A stretch of DNA of 64,000 nucleotides from Nostoc cf. commune SO-36. Its GTDB lineage: Bacteria; Cyanobacteriota; Cyanobacteriia; Cyanobacteriales; Nostocaceae. Each line of letters starts with the position of its first letter. Positions within the stretch are counted from its first letter, which is position 1. Where the stretch lies: assembly GCF_023734775.1 (NCBI RefSeq), contig NZ_AP025732.1:744001-808000 (forward strand). Reading direction: 5' to 3'. The notes beneath the pieces were generated by a model. That model ran no database searches. It was not told the origin of the DNA and saw only the letters and a list, made by a program, of their open reading frames with translations. Shown here piece by piece: positions 46,872 through 56,678 of this stretch. The position numbers were made by a program, and so were the translations under genes.

Positions 46872-48056
46872 ATGACCAGACTAGAAACCCGCACTGAACC
46901 AATGGTGCTAAACATGGGGCCACACCACCCCTCAATGCACGGGGTTCTGCGGCTAATCATGACTCTGGATGGCGAGGATGTTGTTGACTGTGAACCGGTC
47001 ATCGGCTATTTGCACCGAGGAATGGAAAAAATCGCCGAGAACCGTACTAATGTAATGTATGTCCCTTACGTTAGTCGCTGGGACTACGCGGCGGGAATGT
47101 TCAACGAAGCCGTCACTGTCAACGCCCCAGAAAAACTTGCAGGTGTCGCTGTCCCCAAACGCGCTAGCTACATCCGCGTCATCATGCTGGAGTTGAACCG
47201 TATCGCTAACCACTTGCTGTGGTTTGGCCCCTTCCTCGCTGACGTAGGCGCTCAAACTCCCTTCTTCTACCAGTTCCGTGAGCGGGAGATGATTTATGAT
47301 TTGTGGGAAGCTGCTACAGGTTATCGGATGGTGAATAACAACTACTTCCGCATTGGTGGGGTAGCAGCCGATTTACCTTACGGTTGGGTAGATAAGTGTC
47401 TGGAATTTTGCGAGTACTTATTACCCAAAATTGATGAGTACGAACGCTTAGTAACTGATAACCCCATCTTCCGGCGACGTGTTGAGGGACTTGGTACTAT
47501 CACCCGTGAAGAAGCAATTAACTGGGGACTTTCTGGCCCAATGTTACGCGCATCTGGCGTGCAATGGGATTTGCGGAAAGTTGACCATTACGAATGCTAC
47601 GACGATTTCGACTGGGATGTGCAGTGGGAAACCGCCGGGGATTGCTTTGCCCGTTACGTAGTGCGGATGCGGGAAATGCGCGAATCTGTGAAGATTATTC
47701 GCCAAGCAATTAAAGGACTTCCTGGCGGCCCTTACGAAAATCTGGAAGCCAAGCGTTTAGCCGCAGGTAAAAAATCCGAGTGGGACGCATTTGATTACCA
47801 ATTCATTGGTAAAAAGGTTTCTCCCACTTTCAAGATGCCCAAGGGTGAAATCTACGCCCGTGTAGAAAGTGGTAAAGGTGAATTAGGAATTTATTTGGTT
47901 GGCGATGATAATGTCTTCCCTGCACGTTGGAAGATTCGCGCCGCAGATTTCAACAATCTCCAAATTGTTCCACATTTACTGCGCGGCATGAAGGTTGCAG
48001 ATATTGTGGTTATTCTCGGTAGTGTTGACGTAATTATGGGGTCTGTGGATAGGTAA
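46872..48056 (+). CDS. ndhH: NAD(P)H-quinone oxidoreductase subunit H (NDH-1)
   Basis: A 394-residue 49-kDa-type subunit of the thylakoid NDH-1 complex, which carries out cyclic and respiratory electron transport and CO2 uptake. I start at [28 protein letters not shown], the normal family N-terminus; a longer frame from 46818 is unlikely. [62 protein letters not shown] and [18 protein letters not shown] at the end are all intact. It stands alone, as is usual for ndhH. Confidence 0.95.
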   Translation: MTRLETRTEPMVLNMGPHHPSMHGVLRLIMTLDGEDVVDCEPVIGYLHRGMEKIAENRTNVMYVPYVSRWDYAAGMFNEAVTVNAPEKLAGVAVPKRASYIRVIMLELNRIANHLLWFGPFLADVGAQTPFFYQFREREMIYDLWEAATGYRMVNNNYFRIGGVAADLPYGWVDKCLEFCEYLLPKIDEYERLVTDNPIFRRRVEGLGTITREEAINWGLSGPMLRASGVQWDLRKVDHYECYDDFDWDVQWETAGDCFARYVVRMREMRESVKIIRQAIKGLPGGPYENLEAKRLAAGKKSEWDAFDYQFIGKKVSPTFKMPKGEIYARVESGKGELGIYLVGDDNVFPARWKIRAADFNNLQIVPHLLRGMKVADIVVILGSVDVIMGSVDR

Positions 48057-48080
48057 AAAATATCTATCCAAGTATTTTTT

Positions 48081-48118
48081 AGAGCAGTTGTATTACAGTG
48101 CAACTGCTCTATTTTTTT
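48081..48118 (+). terminator. Rho-independent terminator after ndhH
   Basis: AGAGCAGTTG pairs with CAACTGCTCT around a ten-base loop, followed by ATTTTTTT. It is 24 bp after the ndhH stop. Confidence 0.92.
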
Positions 48119-48143
48119 ACAGTTCAGTTAAGTATTTCTAAAG

Positions 48144-48416
48144 TTGCATATTTGCGGAATGATTTTACTGTTTTTGTGGGATGGGCATCTTGCCATTTAT
48201 GTCAACTTAAGTTGAAAGCCCTTTCAAATCTAGTTTCCAGCCCAGAGGCTGGAAATACAACTCAAAAGCGGCTCTGCCGCCAGCAAGGGAGGCAGCCCCA
48301 AGGACGGTATTCCCAGTCGGAGCAGGGGAACGAGAGAAGGAGGCAATATCTAAAAGCTAGTTATAGGCTGGCTTTCACGTTAAGTTGACACCAATGCCAT
48401 CCCGCAAATATGCAAC
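48144..48416. repeat. Large inverted-repeat element
   Basis: GTTGCATATTTGCGG at the left matches CCGCAAATATGCAAC at the right. Next to them, GGGATGGGCATCTTGCCAT / TGTCAACTTAA and TTAAGTTGACACCAATGCCATCCC form a second inverted pair; the left copy carries extra bases between them. The 130-bp centre contains TTCCAGCC...GGCTGGAA. A half copy of the inner end lies near 50308-50345. Non-coding. Confidence 0.6.
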
Positions 48417-48436
48417 CCCTGATTTTGAATTCTTCT

Positions 48437-49351
48437 TTAACTCACATCCCGATTTTTGTTAACAACTTGGGTTTGGTAGTGACGCCATTTTTCTTGTTGA
48501 CGCGCTCTTTTTTCCTCGGTAAGACTATCAAAACAATACGCACAAGAGATACCTTGCTCATACTTTGGAGATACCTTATCTTCTTCAGAAATTGGTCGCC
48601 CACAACAAAAACACCGCTCACAATTCCCTTCCTCTAACCCATGACTGACGGCTACCCGCTCGTCAAAAACAAAACATTCCCCTTCCCATAAACTTTCTTG
48701 TGCTGGAACTTCCTGCAAATACTTGAGAATGCCACCTTTGAGATGATAAACTTCTGAAAAGCCTTGGGCAAGCATGAAGGATGAGGCTTTTTCACAGCGA
48801 ATGCCGCCTGTACAAAACAGAGCAACCTTTTTGTGTTTAGTTGGGTCAAGATGCTTTAGCACATAATCGGGGAACTCGCGGAATGATTCAGTTTGGGGAT
48901 TTTCCGCTCCTTGGAAAGTACCGATATTCACCTCATAATCATTGCGGGTGTCAATCACGGTTACTTCTGGATTAGAAATTAAATCATTCCATTCCTGGGG
49001 ACTGACATAGATGCCAACTTGCTCATTTGGGTCAATTTCAGGCAACCCCAAAGTAACAATTTCTTGCTTTAACCGTACCTTCATCCGCTCAAAGGGCGGG
49101 TTTTCGGTATAGGACTCTTTATATTCTAAGTCTGCTAAACGGGGGTCAGAACGCAGAAAACAGAGAACAGAGTCAATCGCCTGACGCGAACCCGCAATTG
49201 TACCATTAATGCCTTCTTGCGCCAACAAAATTGTCCCCTTAACACCTTGCCCTTGGCAGTAAGACAGCAGAGGATCTCGTTTCTCGGCAAAATCTGGCAA
49301 TTTGACAAATTTATACAGTGCTGCCACAACTTGGATATTTTCTGGCTTCAT
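48437..49351 (-). CDS. trhO: tRNA uridine-34 hydroxylase (rhodanese-like TrhO)
   Basis: A 304-residue TrhO/YceA protein that makes 5-hydroxyuridine at the tRNA wobble position using O2. The N-terminal domain has [19 protein letters not shown]; the rhodanese domain has [20 protein letters not shown] and the active Cys in [18 protein letters not shown]-terminal zinc-like Cys cluster ([17 protein letters not shown]) follows. The tRNA-Ala gene lies 71 bp upstream, divergently. Confidence 0.92.
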   Translation of the reverse strand: MKPENIQVVAALYKFVKLPDFAEKRDPLLSYCQGQGVKGTILLAQEGINGTIAGSRQAIDSVLCFLRSDPRLADLEYKESYTENPPFERMKVRLKQEIVTLGLPEIDPNEQVGIYVSPQEWNDLISNPEVTVIDTRNDYEVNIGTFQGAENPQTESFREFPDYVLKHLDPTKHKKVALFCTGGIRCEKASSFMLAQGFSEVYHLKGGILKYLQEVPAQESLWEGECFVFDERVAVSHGLEEGNCERCFCCGRPISEEDKVSPKYEQGISCAYCFDSLTEEKRARQQEKWRHYQTQVVNKNRDVS

Positions 49352-49422
49352 CCTTTTGGTAATGGAACAATATAAGTTAGAATAACAAGGGCAATCAAAG
49401 TTACCTACTATTTTAATAGTAT

Positions 49423-49495
49423 GGGGGTTTAGCTCAGTTGGTAGAGCGCCTGCTTTGCAAGCAGGATGTCAGCGGTTCGAGTCCGCTAACCTCCA
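49423..49495 (+). tRNA. tRNA-Ala (anticodon TGC)
   Basis: A 73-base cloverleaf without encoded CCA. The acceptor GGGGGTT pairs with AACCTCC (one G-T), the D arm is GCTC/GAGC, the anticodon stem CCTGC/GCAGG holds TTTGCAA with TGC at 49456-49458, and the T arm is AGCGG/CCGCT around TTCGAGT. It is complete and outside any rRNA operon. Confidence 0.97.
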
Positions 49496-49708
49496 TTAAA
49501 TGTAAGGGATTTGCAAAAAATAAATTATCCCAAATTATTTGAAGATTTGTAAGGGCGCAAGGTATTCTACCCCTACATTGGCGGAGCGTCCCGCAGGGAT
49601 GGGATGTTTTTTAACTAAGTAGGTGGGTCTAAGCCTTCCCGCAGAGTACGAAGTGTTCGCGGAGCTTCTCTAAGAGTTCCGTTGCTACGCTTCACTTCGT
49701 TCCGCTCA

Positions 49709-50014
49709 CAATGACATCTTAATATTTAATTGCGTCTACTTACTTAAAAGTCTCTAATTTATAGGAAGATGCGTAGCCTGCCGCAGGCTATGCCTAGGGT
49801 GTTGACTCTGTGCCTTTTTAGAAGTCAACAAATCATGCAAAATATGTGTAGTCATTGCGAGCAATGACATCTTAATATTTAATTGCGTCTACTTACTTAA
49901 AAGTCTCTAATTTATAGGAAGATGCGTAGCCTGCCGCAGGCTATGCCTAGGGTGTTGACTCTGTGCCTTTTTAGAAGTCAACAAATCATGCAAAATATGT
50001 GTAGTCATTGCGAG
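49709..50014. repeat. Perfect 153-bp tandem duplication
   Basis: Positions 49709-49861 and 49862-50014 are identical as far as I can compare, both running from CAATGACATCTTAATA to GTCATTGCGAG. The CAATGAC...GTCATTG ends are themselves inverted, so the unit may be a repeat element that has duplicated head to tail. Confidence 0.9.
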
Positions 50015-50068
50015 CTTTGCGAAGCAATCGCAAAATCTCTGGGATTGCTTCGCAAAGCTCGCAATGAC
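50004..50068. repeat. REP-like palindrome GTCATTGCGAGC...
   Basis: Two 26-bp arms pair perfectly (GTCATTGCGAGCTTTGCG... with ...CGCAAAGCTCGCAATGAC) around a 13-base loop. The GTCATTGCGAGC...GAAGCAATC type is found in many bacterial phyla as a dispersed palindromic element. Confidence 0.85.
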
Positions 50069-50457
50069 ACAAAAATAGTATGAGTCAAAAACGCCCAAAT
50101 TTTCATCAAAGTCAACAGCCTAGGCTATGCCTACGGACATTTACATAAATCAAAGCCCCATCCCTTGATAGGGAATGCGGTTTTTTCCTTGGTAGGCAAG
50201 GAGTTAGGCGAGATCCAATACCATTTAACTTTAATAATGATACAAATATGCTGGTAAGGGCATGGCAATGCCATGCCCCTACGATAAATCTATGTGTAAG
50301 CTGTCGCGCATTTAACTTGACACCAATGGCAAGATGCCCACCCCACAAGAGATTCATTTTTTTGAGGATGCAAATTAAAAGATTTTTAGCTTATCAGGCT
50401 TTTCGTGAATTGGTATAAGTTAGTATTGCGTCCAATTGTCTCTGTTGAAAGCCGTAC

Positions 50458-50616
50458 TTAGTTAGAGAAATCTCTACATATATAAAGAAAAGAAGTCAAC
50501 TGTGACTTAACAGCACTAAGGTAATTTTGATCGTTCAAAGCTTGCGAAGGTAATTTTTTAGCACTGACAGCAGCCTTAACTAAATCTTCCGCAACAATAT
50601 TTATAGTGATTGTCAT
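50458..50616 (-). CDS. Possible small protein, uncertain
   Basis: Fifty-two residues from MTITINIVAEDLVKAAVSAKK, continuing LPSQALNDQNYLSAVKSQLTSF and ending YICRDFSN. The mixed helical composition is protein-like and would suit an antitoxin-sized protein, but there is no good ribosome-binding site and no recognised family. It may be spurious. Confidence 0.25.
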   Translation of the reverse strand: MTITINIVAEDLVKAAVSAKKLPSQALNDQNYLSAVKSQLTSFLYICRDFSN

Positions 50617-50756
50617 TTGAATGAGTATGGGCGCACAGATGGGCGCTTTTAATTGTATGAGCAAAGGGGAAAATAGGGCGATTAAATATTGCTACAATAA
50701 GCATCTTAGTTAGCATCTCCAGAGCCAGTTAATTTTTATATAATTTAGGGGGTTGT

Positions 50757-51203
50757 TTGAAAAAGCGTCCATTAGGGTTAGTGGCAATTGTTCTTTATAA
50801 ATCGTTTACTGCTTTTCTGCTTCTGGTTACTTCAATTGCTTTATTATTGACATTAAAAAATTATCAAACTCTAGAGGCTTTTTCAGAAAATTATGTTTTA
50901 GAAGGTAAATCAATAATCATTGATTTGCTTCTAAATAAAGTTCTTAATTTAAATCCTAGAACTCTGGCATTTAGCGGGATTGGAGCCGGAATATATGCTA
51001 TTGTTACTATTATTGAAGCCATTGGTTTATGGTACGAAAAGCGTTGGGCACATCTTTTAGTATTGGGACTTGTTGGTATCAGTATTCCACTAGAGATTTA
51101 TGAATTAATTCAGGGAATATCTGCTATAAAAATATTCATATTTTTGTTGAACTTAACAGTGTTTGGCTATTTATTACGAAATTTTCCTAAACATCCAAAC
51201 TAA
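50757..51203 (+). CDS. DUF2127 membrane protein
   Basis: A 148-residue protein beginning at TTG (LKKRPLGLVAIVLYKSFTAFLLLV) after an AGGGGG ribosome-binding site. Four helices are apparent (about 10-28, 68-88, 96-116, 120-140), with the DUF2127-type segment AIVTIIEAIGLWYEKRWAHLLVLGLVGISIPLEIYEL. The function is unknown; no enzymatic motif is visible. The next gene starts 50 bp later on the same strand. Confidence 0.8.
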   Translation: MKKRPLGLVAIVLYKSFTAFLLLVTSIALLLTLKNYQTLEAFSENYVLEGKSIIIDLLLNKVLNLNPRTLAFSGIGAGIYAIVTIIEAIGLWYEKRWAHLLVLGLVGISIPLEIYELIQGISAIKIFIFLLNLTVFGYLLRNFPKHPN

Positions 51204-51252
51204 TTTTTAATTCGCTACTTGAGTTCTATCCTTAGACAAGTAAAACTGAGCG

Positions 51253-52899
51253 ATGTTTGACAACAAGAGGCTGCGGGTTTACGCAAAGCAAGACTTCACG
51301 TTGTACAATCGCTACAAATACAATCTGGAGAGCGACTTGCCTAGATCGATTCAGTCTACTCAACCACCACTAAAATTTATTCCCCAACGGTTGAACCCGT
51401 TGATACTCCAGATTGTTCGGTGGTTACTGCCGATCGCACTACGGTTTCGCACTCGCCCTTGGCTACAAGCTGGTATTGTCAAGGTTGAAGCGAAGAATGT
51501 TGAGGTATTAGCTGAACTTTATCAACAATTCCAGTCTGGAAAAATTCGCTTTCTGTTGGCATTTCGCCACCCAGAGGTGGAAGATCCCCTTTGTATGCTG
51601 TATTTGCTTTCCCGCATTGTGCCACAGATTGCTCGTCAGGAAGGTATTACATTACAATCTCTTGTTCACAGCTATTTTCTTTATGACCGGGGTATGACGG
51701 TTTGGGCTGGGAAGTGGCTGGGTTGGTTGTTTTCACTGATAGGAGGAGTACCGGTTCGTCGGGGTAAGCGAATAGATCGGCAAGCAATCCAAACTGCACG
51801 GGAGTTGTTTGCTAATGGCGAACTACCGATCGCAGTGGCACCAGAAGGCGGTACTAATGGTCATAGTGGTATTGTTAGCCCCTTAGAACCTGGTGTTGCT
51901 CAATTAGGGTTCTGGTGTGTAGAAGACTTACAAAAAGCTAATCGGACTGAGACTGTAATTATTGTACCGATCGCCATCCAGTATCGCTACGTTGAGCCAC
52001 CTTGGTCTAAACTGGATTGGCTGTTGACTAAGTTGGAAGCTGATAGTGGTTTGGAAGTTAAGGAAATCGATTTGGGCGATGCCTGGGTTGGGCTACGCCG
52101 CGAAGAGATTTACTATCAACGCCTCTGTCACTTAGTTGAATATCTTATTACTGAGATGGAAGAGTTTTATCGTCGCTTCTATCATCAAGACATCCCAAAA
52201 ACCATTTCAATTGATGAAAAACTACACCCACAAGGGGATGGAGTTTTTGGGCATGGGGAAGAGTCACCAATGCCCAATGCCCAATGCCCCAAGTCGGCGG
52301 GCGGTTATCCCTCTCCACCCACAAGGGGATTGAGTTTCCCGCCGACTTTCGATGAATCTGCTAGTCATAATCAGATATTAATTGCTCGACTCCATCGGTT
52401 ACTAGATAAGTCTTTACAAGTTAGTGAGCAATATTTTGGCGTTCAAGCGCAGGGTAATTTTATCGATCGCTGTCGGCGCTTAGAAGAGGCTGGTTGGAAT
52501 TACATTTATCGGGAAGATTTGCCAGATATCAATGGTTTACCAGCTTTCAAACGCGGTTTGGCAGACTGGATTGCCCAAGAAGCAGACTTGCGAATGCGAC
52601 ACATGCGGATAGTGGAAAGTTTTGTTGCAGTCACAGCTACTTATATTCAGGAACAACCGACAGCAGAACGGTTTGCAGAAACAGCCTTGCTTATATATGA
52701 TATGCTTTCCCGAATTCAGGATACAACACTTCCGGGACGACCTCGGTTAGGTTTGCGACAGGCACAAATCACTGTGGGAGAGCCAATTTCAGTTACAGAA
52801 CGCTCTCAAAACTGTCAAGGCGATCGCTTGGCAGCTAGAGAAGCTGTGAGCGATTTGACAAGAGATTTGCAGCTTGCTTTGGAAAAAATGATTGGTTGA
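51253..52899 (+). CDS. PlsC-like 1-acylglycerol-3-phosphate acyltransferase family protein
   Basis: A 548-residue acyltransferase. The catalytic H-X4-D is HPEVED (His106, Asp111) and the second block is VAPEGGTNGHSGIVSPLEPGVAQLGFW, as in PlsC enzymes that move acyl chains to lysophosphatidate. The C-terminal 180 residues (LHRLLDKSLQVSEQYFGVQAQGNFIDRCRRLEEAGW...) are an extra helical domain seen in cyanobacterial homologues. About 40 residues near 325-365 come from an in-frame insertion of repeat DNA. No strong membrane anchor is seen beyond the hydrophobic stretch near 47-62. Confidence 0.85.
   Translation: MFDNKRLRVYAKQDFTLYNRYKYNLESDLPRSIQSTQPPLKFIPQRLNPLILQIVRWLLPIALRFRTRPWLQAGIVKVEAKNVEVLAELYQQFQSGKIRFLLAFRHPEVEDPLCMLYLLSRIVPQIARQEGITLQSLVHSYFLYDRGMTVWAGKWLGWLFSLIGGVPVRRGKRIDRQAIQTARELFANGELPIAVAPEGGTNGHSGIVSPLEPGVAQLGFWCVEDLQKANRTETVIIVPIAIQYRYVEPPWSKLDWLLTKLEADSGLEVKEIDLGDAWVGLRREEIYYQRLCHLVEYLITEMEEFYRRFYHQDIPKTISIDEKLHPQGDGVFGHGEESPMPNAQCPKSAGGYPSPPTRGLSFPPTFDESASHNQILIARLHRLLDKSLQVSEQYFGVQAQGNFIDRCRRLEEAGWNYIYREDLPDINGLPAFKRGLADWIAQEADLRMRHMRIVESFVAVTATYIQEQPTAERFAETALLIYDMLSRIQDTTLPGRPRLGLRQAQITVGEPISVTERSQNCQGDRLAAREAVSDLTRDLQLALEKMIG
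52225..52348. repeat. Repeat DNA inserted in frame in the acyltransferase gene
   Basis: CACCCACAAGGGGAT occurs twice, 91 bp apart (52225 and 52316). Between them are CAATGCC-type heptamers, and the inverted pair AAGTCGGCGGG (52291-52301) and CCCGCCGACTT (52338-52348). The encoded residues (HPQGDGVFGHGEESPMPNAQ...) look unlike the rest of the protein. Confidence 0.75.
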
Positions 52900-53055
52900 T
52901 TACCTGAATTATAAATTTTTGCTTTAGTTCTCAAATCGCTTGCACAAATATCAATCCTAATGCTGACAGATGCCTCAGCTAGGCTTGTCCTAGACATCGT
53001 TTCTCTCAACGTCAAGATATTATGTACTCGAACACCGTGCAGCTTGAGGTTTTGC

Positions 53056-54069
53056 ATGAAAGTAGCAGTTTTCGGTACAAAAGCCTACGATCGCAAGTTT
53101 TTATCAACTGTAAATTCTCCCACCCAACACGAGTTAGTGTTTTTTGAACCCCGTTTAAATCGGGATACTGCTATCCTTGCTGCCGGATTTCCCGCAGTTT
53201 GCGTATTTGTACATGATCAGGTTGATGCCCCAACTTTAGAGATTCTCGCCTCACGGGGAACTCGCCTGGTTGCTCTTCGCTGTGCAGGGTTTAACAATGT
53301 AGACTTACAAGCCGCAGCAGATTTAGGAATTACCGTTGTCCGTGTTCCCGCCTATTCACCTTATGGGGTAGCAGAACACGCTGTCGGATTGATTTTGAGT
53401 CTAAATCGCAAAATTCATCGTGCCTACAACCGTGTTCGAGAAGGTAATTTTTCTTTAGATGGACTGTTGGGATTCAATTTACATGAGCGCACAGTGGGGA
53501 TTATCGGCACTGGCAAAATTGGTCTGATTTTAGGACAGATTATGAAGGGGTTTGGCTGTCAGCTACTCGCATTCGACGTTTATCGCAATCCCGAATTGGA
53601 GGCGCTAGGTGGAAAGTATGTAGAACTACCTGAGCTATTTGCCAACTCTGATATTATCTCCCTGCATTGTCCCCTGATTCCTGAAACGCATCACTTGATT
53701 GACACTAAGGCTATAGAACAAATTAAGCCAGGTGTAATGCTAATTAATACTAGCCGAGGAGCGCTGATTGATACCCAAGCAGTGATTGAGGGATTGAAGT
53801 CTGGTAAAATTGGCTATCTTGGTGTGGATGTCTACGAACAAGAATCAGAATTGTTTTTTGAAGATTTGTCTGGTGAAATTATTCAAGATGATATTTTTCA
53901 GCGTCTGACAACGTTTCCTAATGTACTCATTACCGGACATCAAGCCTTTTTTACAGCAGAAGCTCTCCACAATATTGCAGAAACAACTTTTGCTAATATT
54001 AGCGATGTTGAAGAGGGTCGTACTTGTGCAAATGAAATTCGCGCTCAACTGCCAGCTAATATAAGCTAA
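53056..54069 (+). CDS. D-lactate dehydrogenase-type 2-hydroxyacid dehydrogenase
   Basis: The 337 residues start at [16 protein letters not shown], with GAGG eight bases upstream; a longer frame from 52960 is not the family start. It is a D-isomer-specific dehydrogenase: [14 protein letters not shown], the NAD motif [40 protein letters not shown] (Arg), [11 protein letters not shown] (Glu) and [12 protein letters not shown] (His). The sequence is closest to D-lactate dehydrogenase, which reduces pyruvate to D-lactate. Confidence 0.9.
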   Translation: MKVAVFGTKAYDRKFLSTVNSPTQHELVFFEPRLNRDTAILAAGFPAVCVFVHDQVDAPTLEILASRGTRLVALRCAGFNNVDLQAAADLGITVVRVPAYSPYGVAEHAVGLILSLNRKIHRAYNRVREGNFSLDGLLGFNLHERTVGIIGTGKIGLILGQIMKGFGCQLLAFDVYRNPELEALGGKYVELPELFANSDIISLHCPLIPETHHLIDTKAIEQIKPGVMLINTSRGALIDTQAVIEGLKSGKIGYLGVDVYEQESELFFEDLSGEIIQDDIFQRLTTFPNVLITGHQAFFTAEALHNIAETTFANISDVEEGRTCANEIRAQLPANIS

Positions 54070-54320
54070 CGCTTGGCGAAAAGCCTTACCCAATTCAAAA
54101 TGCTCATGACTTCACCAGGATTAGGACTAACTTGTAAAAGACTCCAATCCCCAACATCTCCGGGAATAAGCGATCGCAAATTCTATTCCCTAAAAAGTGG
54201 GCGATGTATTGAAATTGTTGTAAAAACTGGCAATATACCCTGTAAATGCCTGGTATTTAGTTGCTAACACAGAAACTGCGATCGCATTATACCAATTCTT
54301 TATGAAGCTGCATAGAATTC

Positions 54321-54558
54321 GATCCCCCCTAGCCCCCCTTAAAAAGGCTACCGTGTATACACAACTCGAATTACCCCCCTTAATCCCCCCTTTCCAAGGG
54401 GGGAAACCGGAAAATCTAGTTCCCTCCCCTTTCCAAGGGGAGGGTTAGGGTGGGGTAAAACCCTGGTTAATCAGCTATTTCAGACTTGTGTATACACGGT
54501 AGCCTTTATAAGGGGGGAATTCAAAGTCCCCCAATTTATCGGGGGATTTAGGCGGATC
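54321..54558. repeat. Composite inverted-repeat element with 32-bp inner arms
   Basis: The arms 54333-54364 and 54486-54517 are inverted with one mismatch and contain GGCTACCGTGTATACACAA at their inner ends. Outer sequence GATCCCCCCTAGCCC / TTTAGGCGGATC is related to the 5701 element. The centre carries CCCCTTTCCAAGGGG hairpins. It could be one element nested in another. Confidence 0.75.
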
Positions 54559-54659
54559 AAGATATGTGCAACTTCACATTAAATTGGTATTAGTGCGTAG
54601 GCGCTAGCCCGTCGTAGACATCGCACACATTGCACACAACATAATTCTCCATCAAATCA

Positions 54660-54707
54660 AAAAAGGCGTAGAAGTTCTGCTTCTTGTCGCCAGACATCGC
54701 CTTTTTT
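54660..54707. terminator. Possible terminator
   Basis: AAAAAGGCG pairs with CGCCTTTTTT across a 29-base loop that may itself fold (GAAG/CTTC). It is upstream of hsdM and could end the D-lactate dehydrogenase transcript. Confidence 0.6.
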
Positions 54708-54820
54708 CTGTCTAAGATGTCATTATCTCAAGGTTTATGCTCAACTTGATAGCTCACCGAGTGGTAGGTAACACACAAACTATCCTATGATGAGTAGATT
54801 TGATAATCTGATGTCTGACT

Positions 54821-56380
54821 ATGGCTGCTAATACTACTGACTTGGAGAAACGTTTATGGGAAGCAGCAGATGAGTTACGCGCTAACTCCAAGCTAAAATC
54901 TAGTGAGTATTCCATCCCGGTACTGGGGTTAATTTTCCTCCGCTACGCTGACTGGAAATTTACCCATGCTGAGGAGGATCTGAGAAATACAGGTAGTAAA
55001 AGACGTGGAGTTACCAAAGCAGACTACCAAGCAAAGGGTGTAATGTATTTGCCTGATGCTGCTAGATTCTCTACACTGCTGAATTTACCAGGAAGCGCAG
55101 ATATTGGCAAGGGAATCAATGATGCCATGCGTGCCATTGAAGCAGAGAATGAAGAATTAAAGGATATTCTTCCTAAAACTTATAATCGCCTCGAAAACGA
55201 CCTGTTATTTGATTTGCTGAAAAATTTTAACAAAGTCGAATTAGGCACAGATTTATCAGGGGATGCTTTCGGGAAGATTTATGAATACTTCCTGGGTAAA
55301 TTTGCGATGACTGAGGGACAGAAGGGGGGAGAATTCTTTACTCCTATTTCTGTGGTGAAATTAATTGTCGAAGTCATTGAACCATATCATGGACGAATTT
55401 ATGATCCTGCTTGTGGAAGTGGTGGTATGTTTGTCCAAAGTGCATCTTTTGTTGAAAGACACAAGAAGAATCCCAGCACAGAAATTAGTATTTATGGGCA
55501 AGAAAAAGTAGGTGAAACTGTCCGCTTATGTAAGATGAACTTGGCGGTACATGGACTTGCAGGGGATATTCGCCAGAGCAATACTTATTATGAAGACATT
55601 CACGAGTCAGTAGATACATTTGACTTTGTGATGGCAAATCCACCTTTTAATGTCGATAAGGTGGACAAAGAAAAAATCAAAGGAGATCCGCGTGTTAGTA
55701 AATTAGGAATGCCCAAAGCAGATAATGCTAATTACTTGTGGATTCATTTTTTCTGGAGTGCATTAAATGAAACAGGTAGGGCAGGATTTGTGATGGCTAA
55801 TTCTGCCAGTGATGCGCGAGGAACTGAGTTAGAAATTCGGCAGAAACTTATCCAATCTCATGCAGTCGATGTGATGATTGCTGTTGGTTCTAATTTTTTC
55901 TACACTGTTACTTTGCCCTGTACTCTGTGGTTTTTGGATAAGGGGAAAGCAGAGACTATCCGCAGGGATAAGGTATTATTTCTGGATGCTAGGCACATTT
56001 ACCGTCAAATTGACCGCGCACATCGGGAATTTAGCGCCGAACAGATTGAATTTTTGGCGAATATTGTCAGGTTATACAGAGGTGAAGCGGTAGAGACTAG
56101 CGATGGAAGTCAAGCTTTGCTGGCGGAGAAATTTCCGCAAGGGCAATATATTGATATAGCTGGACTTTGTAAGGTAGCAACTTTAGAAGAAATCGCCGCG
56201 CAGGGATGGAGTTTAAACCCTGGACGTTATGTGGGTGTTGCGGAACGGGTAGTGGATGATTTTGTTTTTACTGAGAAGTTGGAAGAGTTGAATGAAGAAT
56301 TGGAAGTTTTGAATCTGGAAGCGAGGGAATTAGAGGAGAGAATTGCAGAGAATGTGGCAAAGTTGTTAGAACAAAGTTAA
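54821..56380 (+). CDS. hsdM: Type I restriction-modification system, modification subunit
   Basis: A 519-residue N6-adenine methyltransferase. The N-terminal HsdM domain ([37 protein letters not shown]) is followed by the catalytic domain with SAM motif [14 protein letters not shown] near 195-208, and NPPF at about residue 272. A coiled-coil C-terminus ([30 protein letters not shown]) would contact HsdS. It appears intact and, with HsdS, could still methylate DNA although hsdR is broken. Confidence 0.95.
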   Translation: MAANTTDLEKRLWEAADELRANSKLKSSEYSIPVLGLIFLRYADWKFTHAEEDLRNTGSKRRGVTKADYQAKGVMYLPDAARFSTLLNLPGSADIGKGINDAMRAIEAENEELKDILPKTYNRLENDLLFDLLKNFNKVELGTDLSGDAFGKIYEYFLGKFAMTEGQKGGEFFTPISVVKLIVEVIEPYHGRIYDPACGSGGMFVQSASFVERHKKNPSTEISIYGQEKVGETVRLCKMNLAVHGLAGDIRQSNTYYEDIHESVDTFDFVMANPPFNVDKVDKEKIKGDPRVSKLGMPKADNANYLWIHFFWSALNETGRAGFVMANSASDARGTELEIRQKLIQSHAVDVMIAVGSNFFYTVTLPCTLWFLDKGKAETIRRDKVLFLDARHIYRQIDRAHREFSAEQIEFLANIVRLYRGEAVETSDGSQALLAEKFPQGQYIDIAGLCKVATLEEIAAQGWSLNPGRYVGVAERVVDDFVFTEKLEELNEELEVLNLEARELEERIAENVAKLLEQS

Positions 56381-56411
56381 TGCATCCATTCTTTTAGCTG
56401 AGGTAATAGTT

Positions 56412-56678
56412 ATGAACATCACACTTAAACCAGAAATCGAGCAATTTATTCAAGCGCAACTTGCTACAGGTAGATATGCAAATGCTGAGGAAGTGATTAG
56501 TAAAGCATTGAAATTGCTGGAAGAATCAGATAAGGAGTATCAAGAATGGGTAGAAGAAACTCGGCAAAAAGTTGATGTTGCAATTGCAGAACTTGAGCGC
56601 GGCGAAGGTTTAGATGGTGAAACTGTAGTGATGCAAATACTCGACAGATTCCAAAAAGCGCGTGAGGGTCAGGAATGA
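56412..56678 (+). CDS. ParD-type antitoxin
   Basis: An 88-residue ribbon-helix-helix protein: MNITLKPEIEQFIQAQLATGRYANAEEVISKALKLLEE is the CopG/ParD DNA-binding part, and the acidic tail would neutralise the toxin. Its last codons overlap the toxin start (ATGA). The pair lies between hsdM and hsdS on the same strand, 31 bp after hsdM, so it is probably co-transcribed with the methylase genes. Confidence 0.9.
   Translation: MNITLKPEIEQFIQAQLATGRYANAEEVISKALKLLEESDKEYQEWVEETRQKVDVAIAELERGEGLDGETVVMQILDRFQKAREGQE

Larger units (their letters stand above)
49496..50457. other. Repeat-rich gene-free region
   Basis: About 960 bases without a supportable gene. It holds a perfect 153-bp tandem duplication (49709-50014), a 65-bp palindrome (50004-50068), a GGTAAGGGCATGGCA / TGCCATGCCCC hairpin near 50252-50280 and a copy of the TTAACTTGACACCAATGGC end (near 50308). 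The first 200 bases carry scrambled CTTCGCGGAGCTTCTC-type repeats. Confidence 0.7.
54070..54820. other. Gene-free region before the restriction-modification locus
   Basis: It holds an inverted-repeat element (54321-54558), a terminator (54660-54707) and, at 54066-54185 on the minus strand, a 37-codon open tail (RSLIPGDVGDWSLLQVSPNP...[10 protein letters not shown]) that may be the end of a lost gene I cannot name. The hsdM promoter must lie after 54707. Confidence 0.5.

Noticed and set aside
49907..50098. Small minus-strand protein over the duplicated region
   Set aside because: It is entirely encoded by the duplicated repeat and palindrome.
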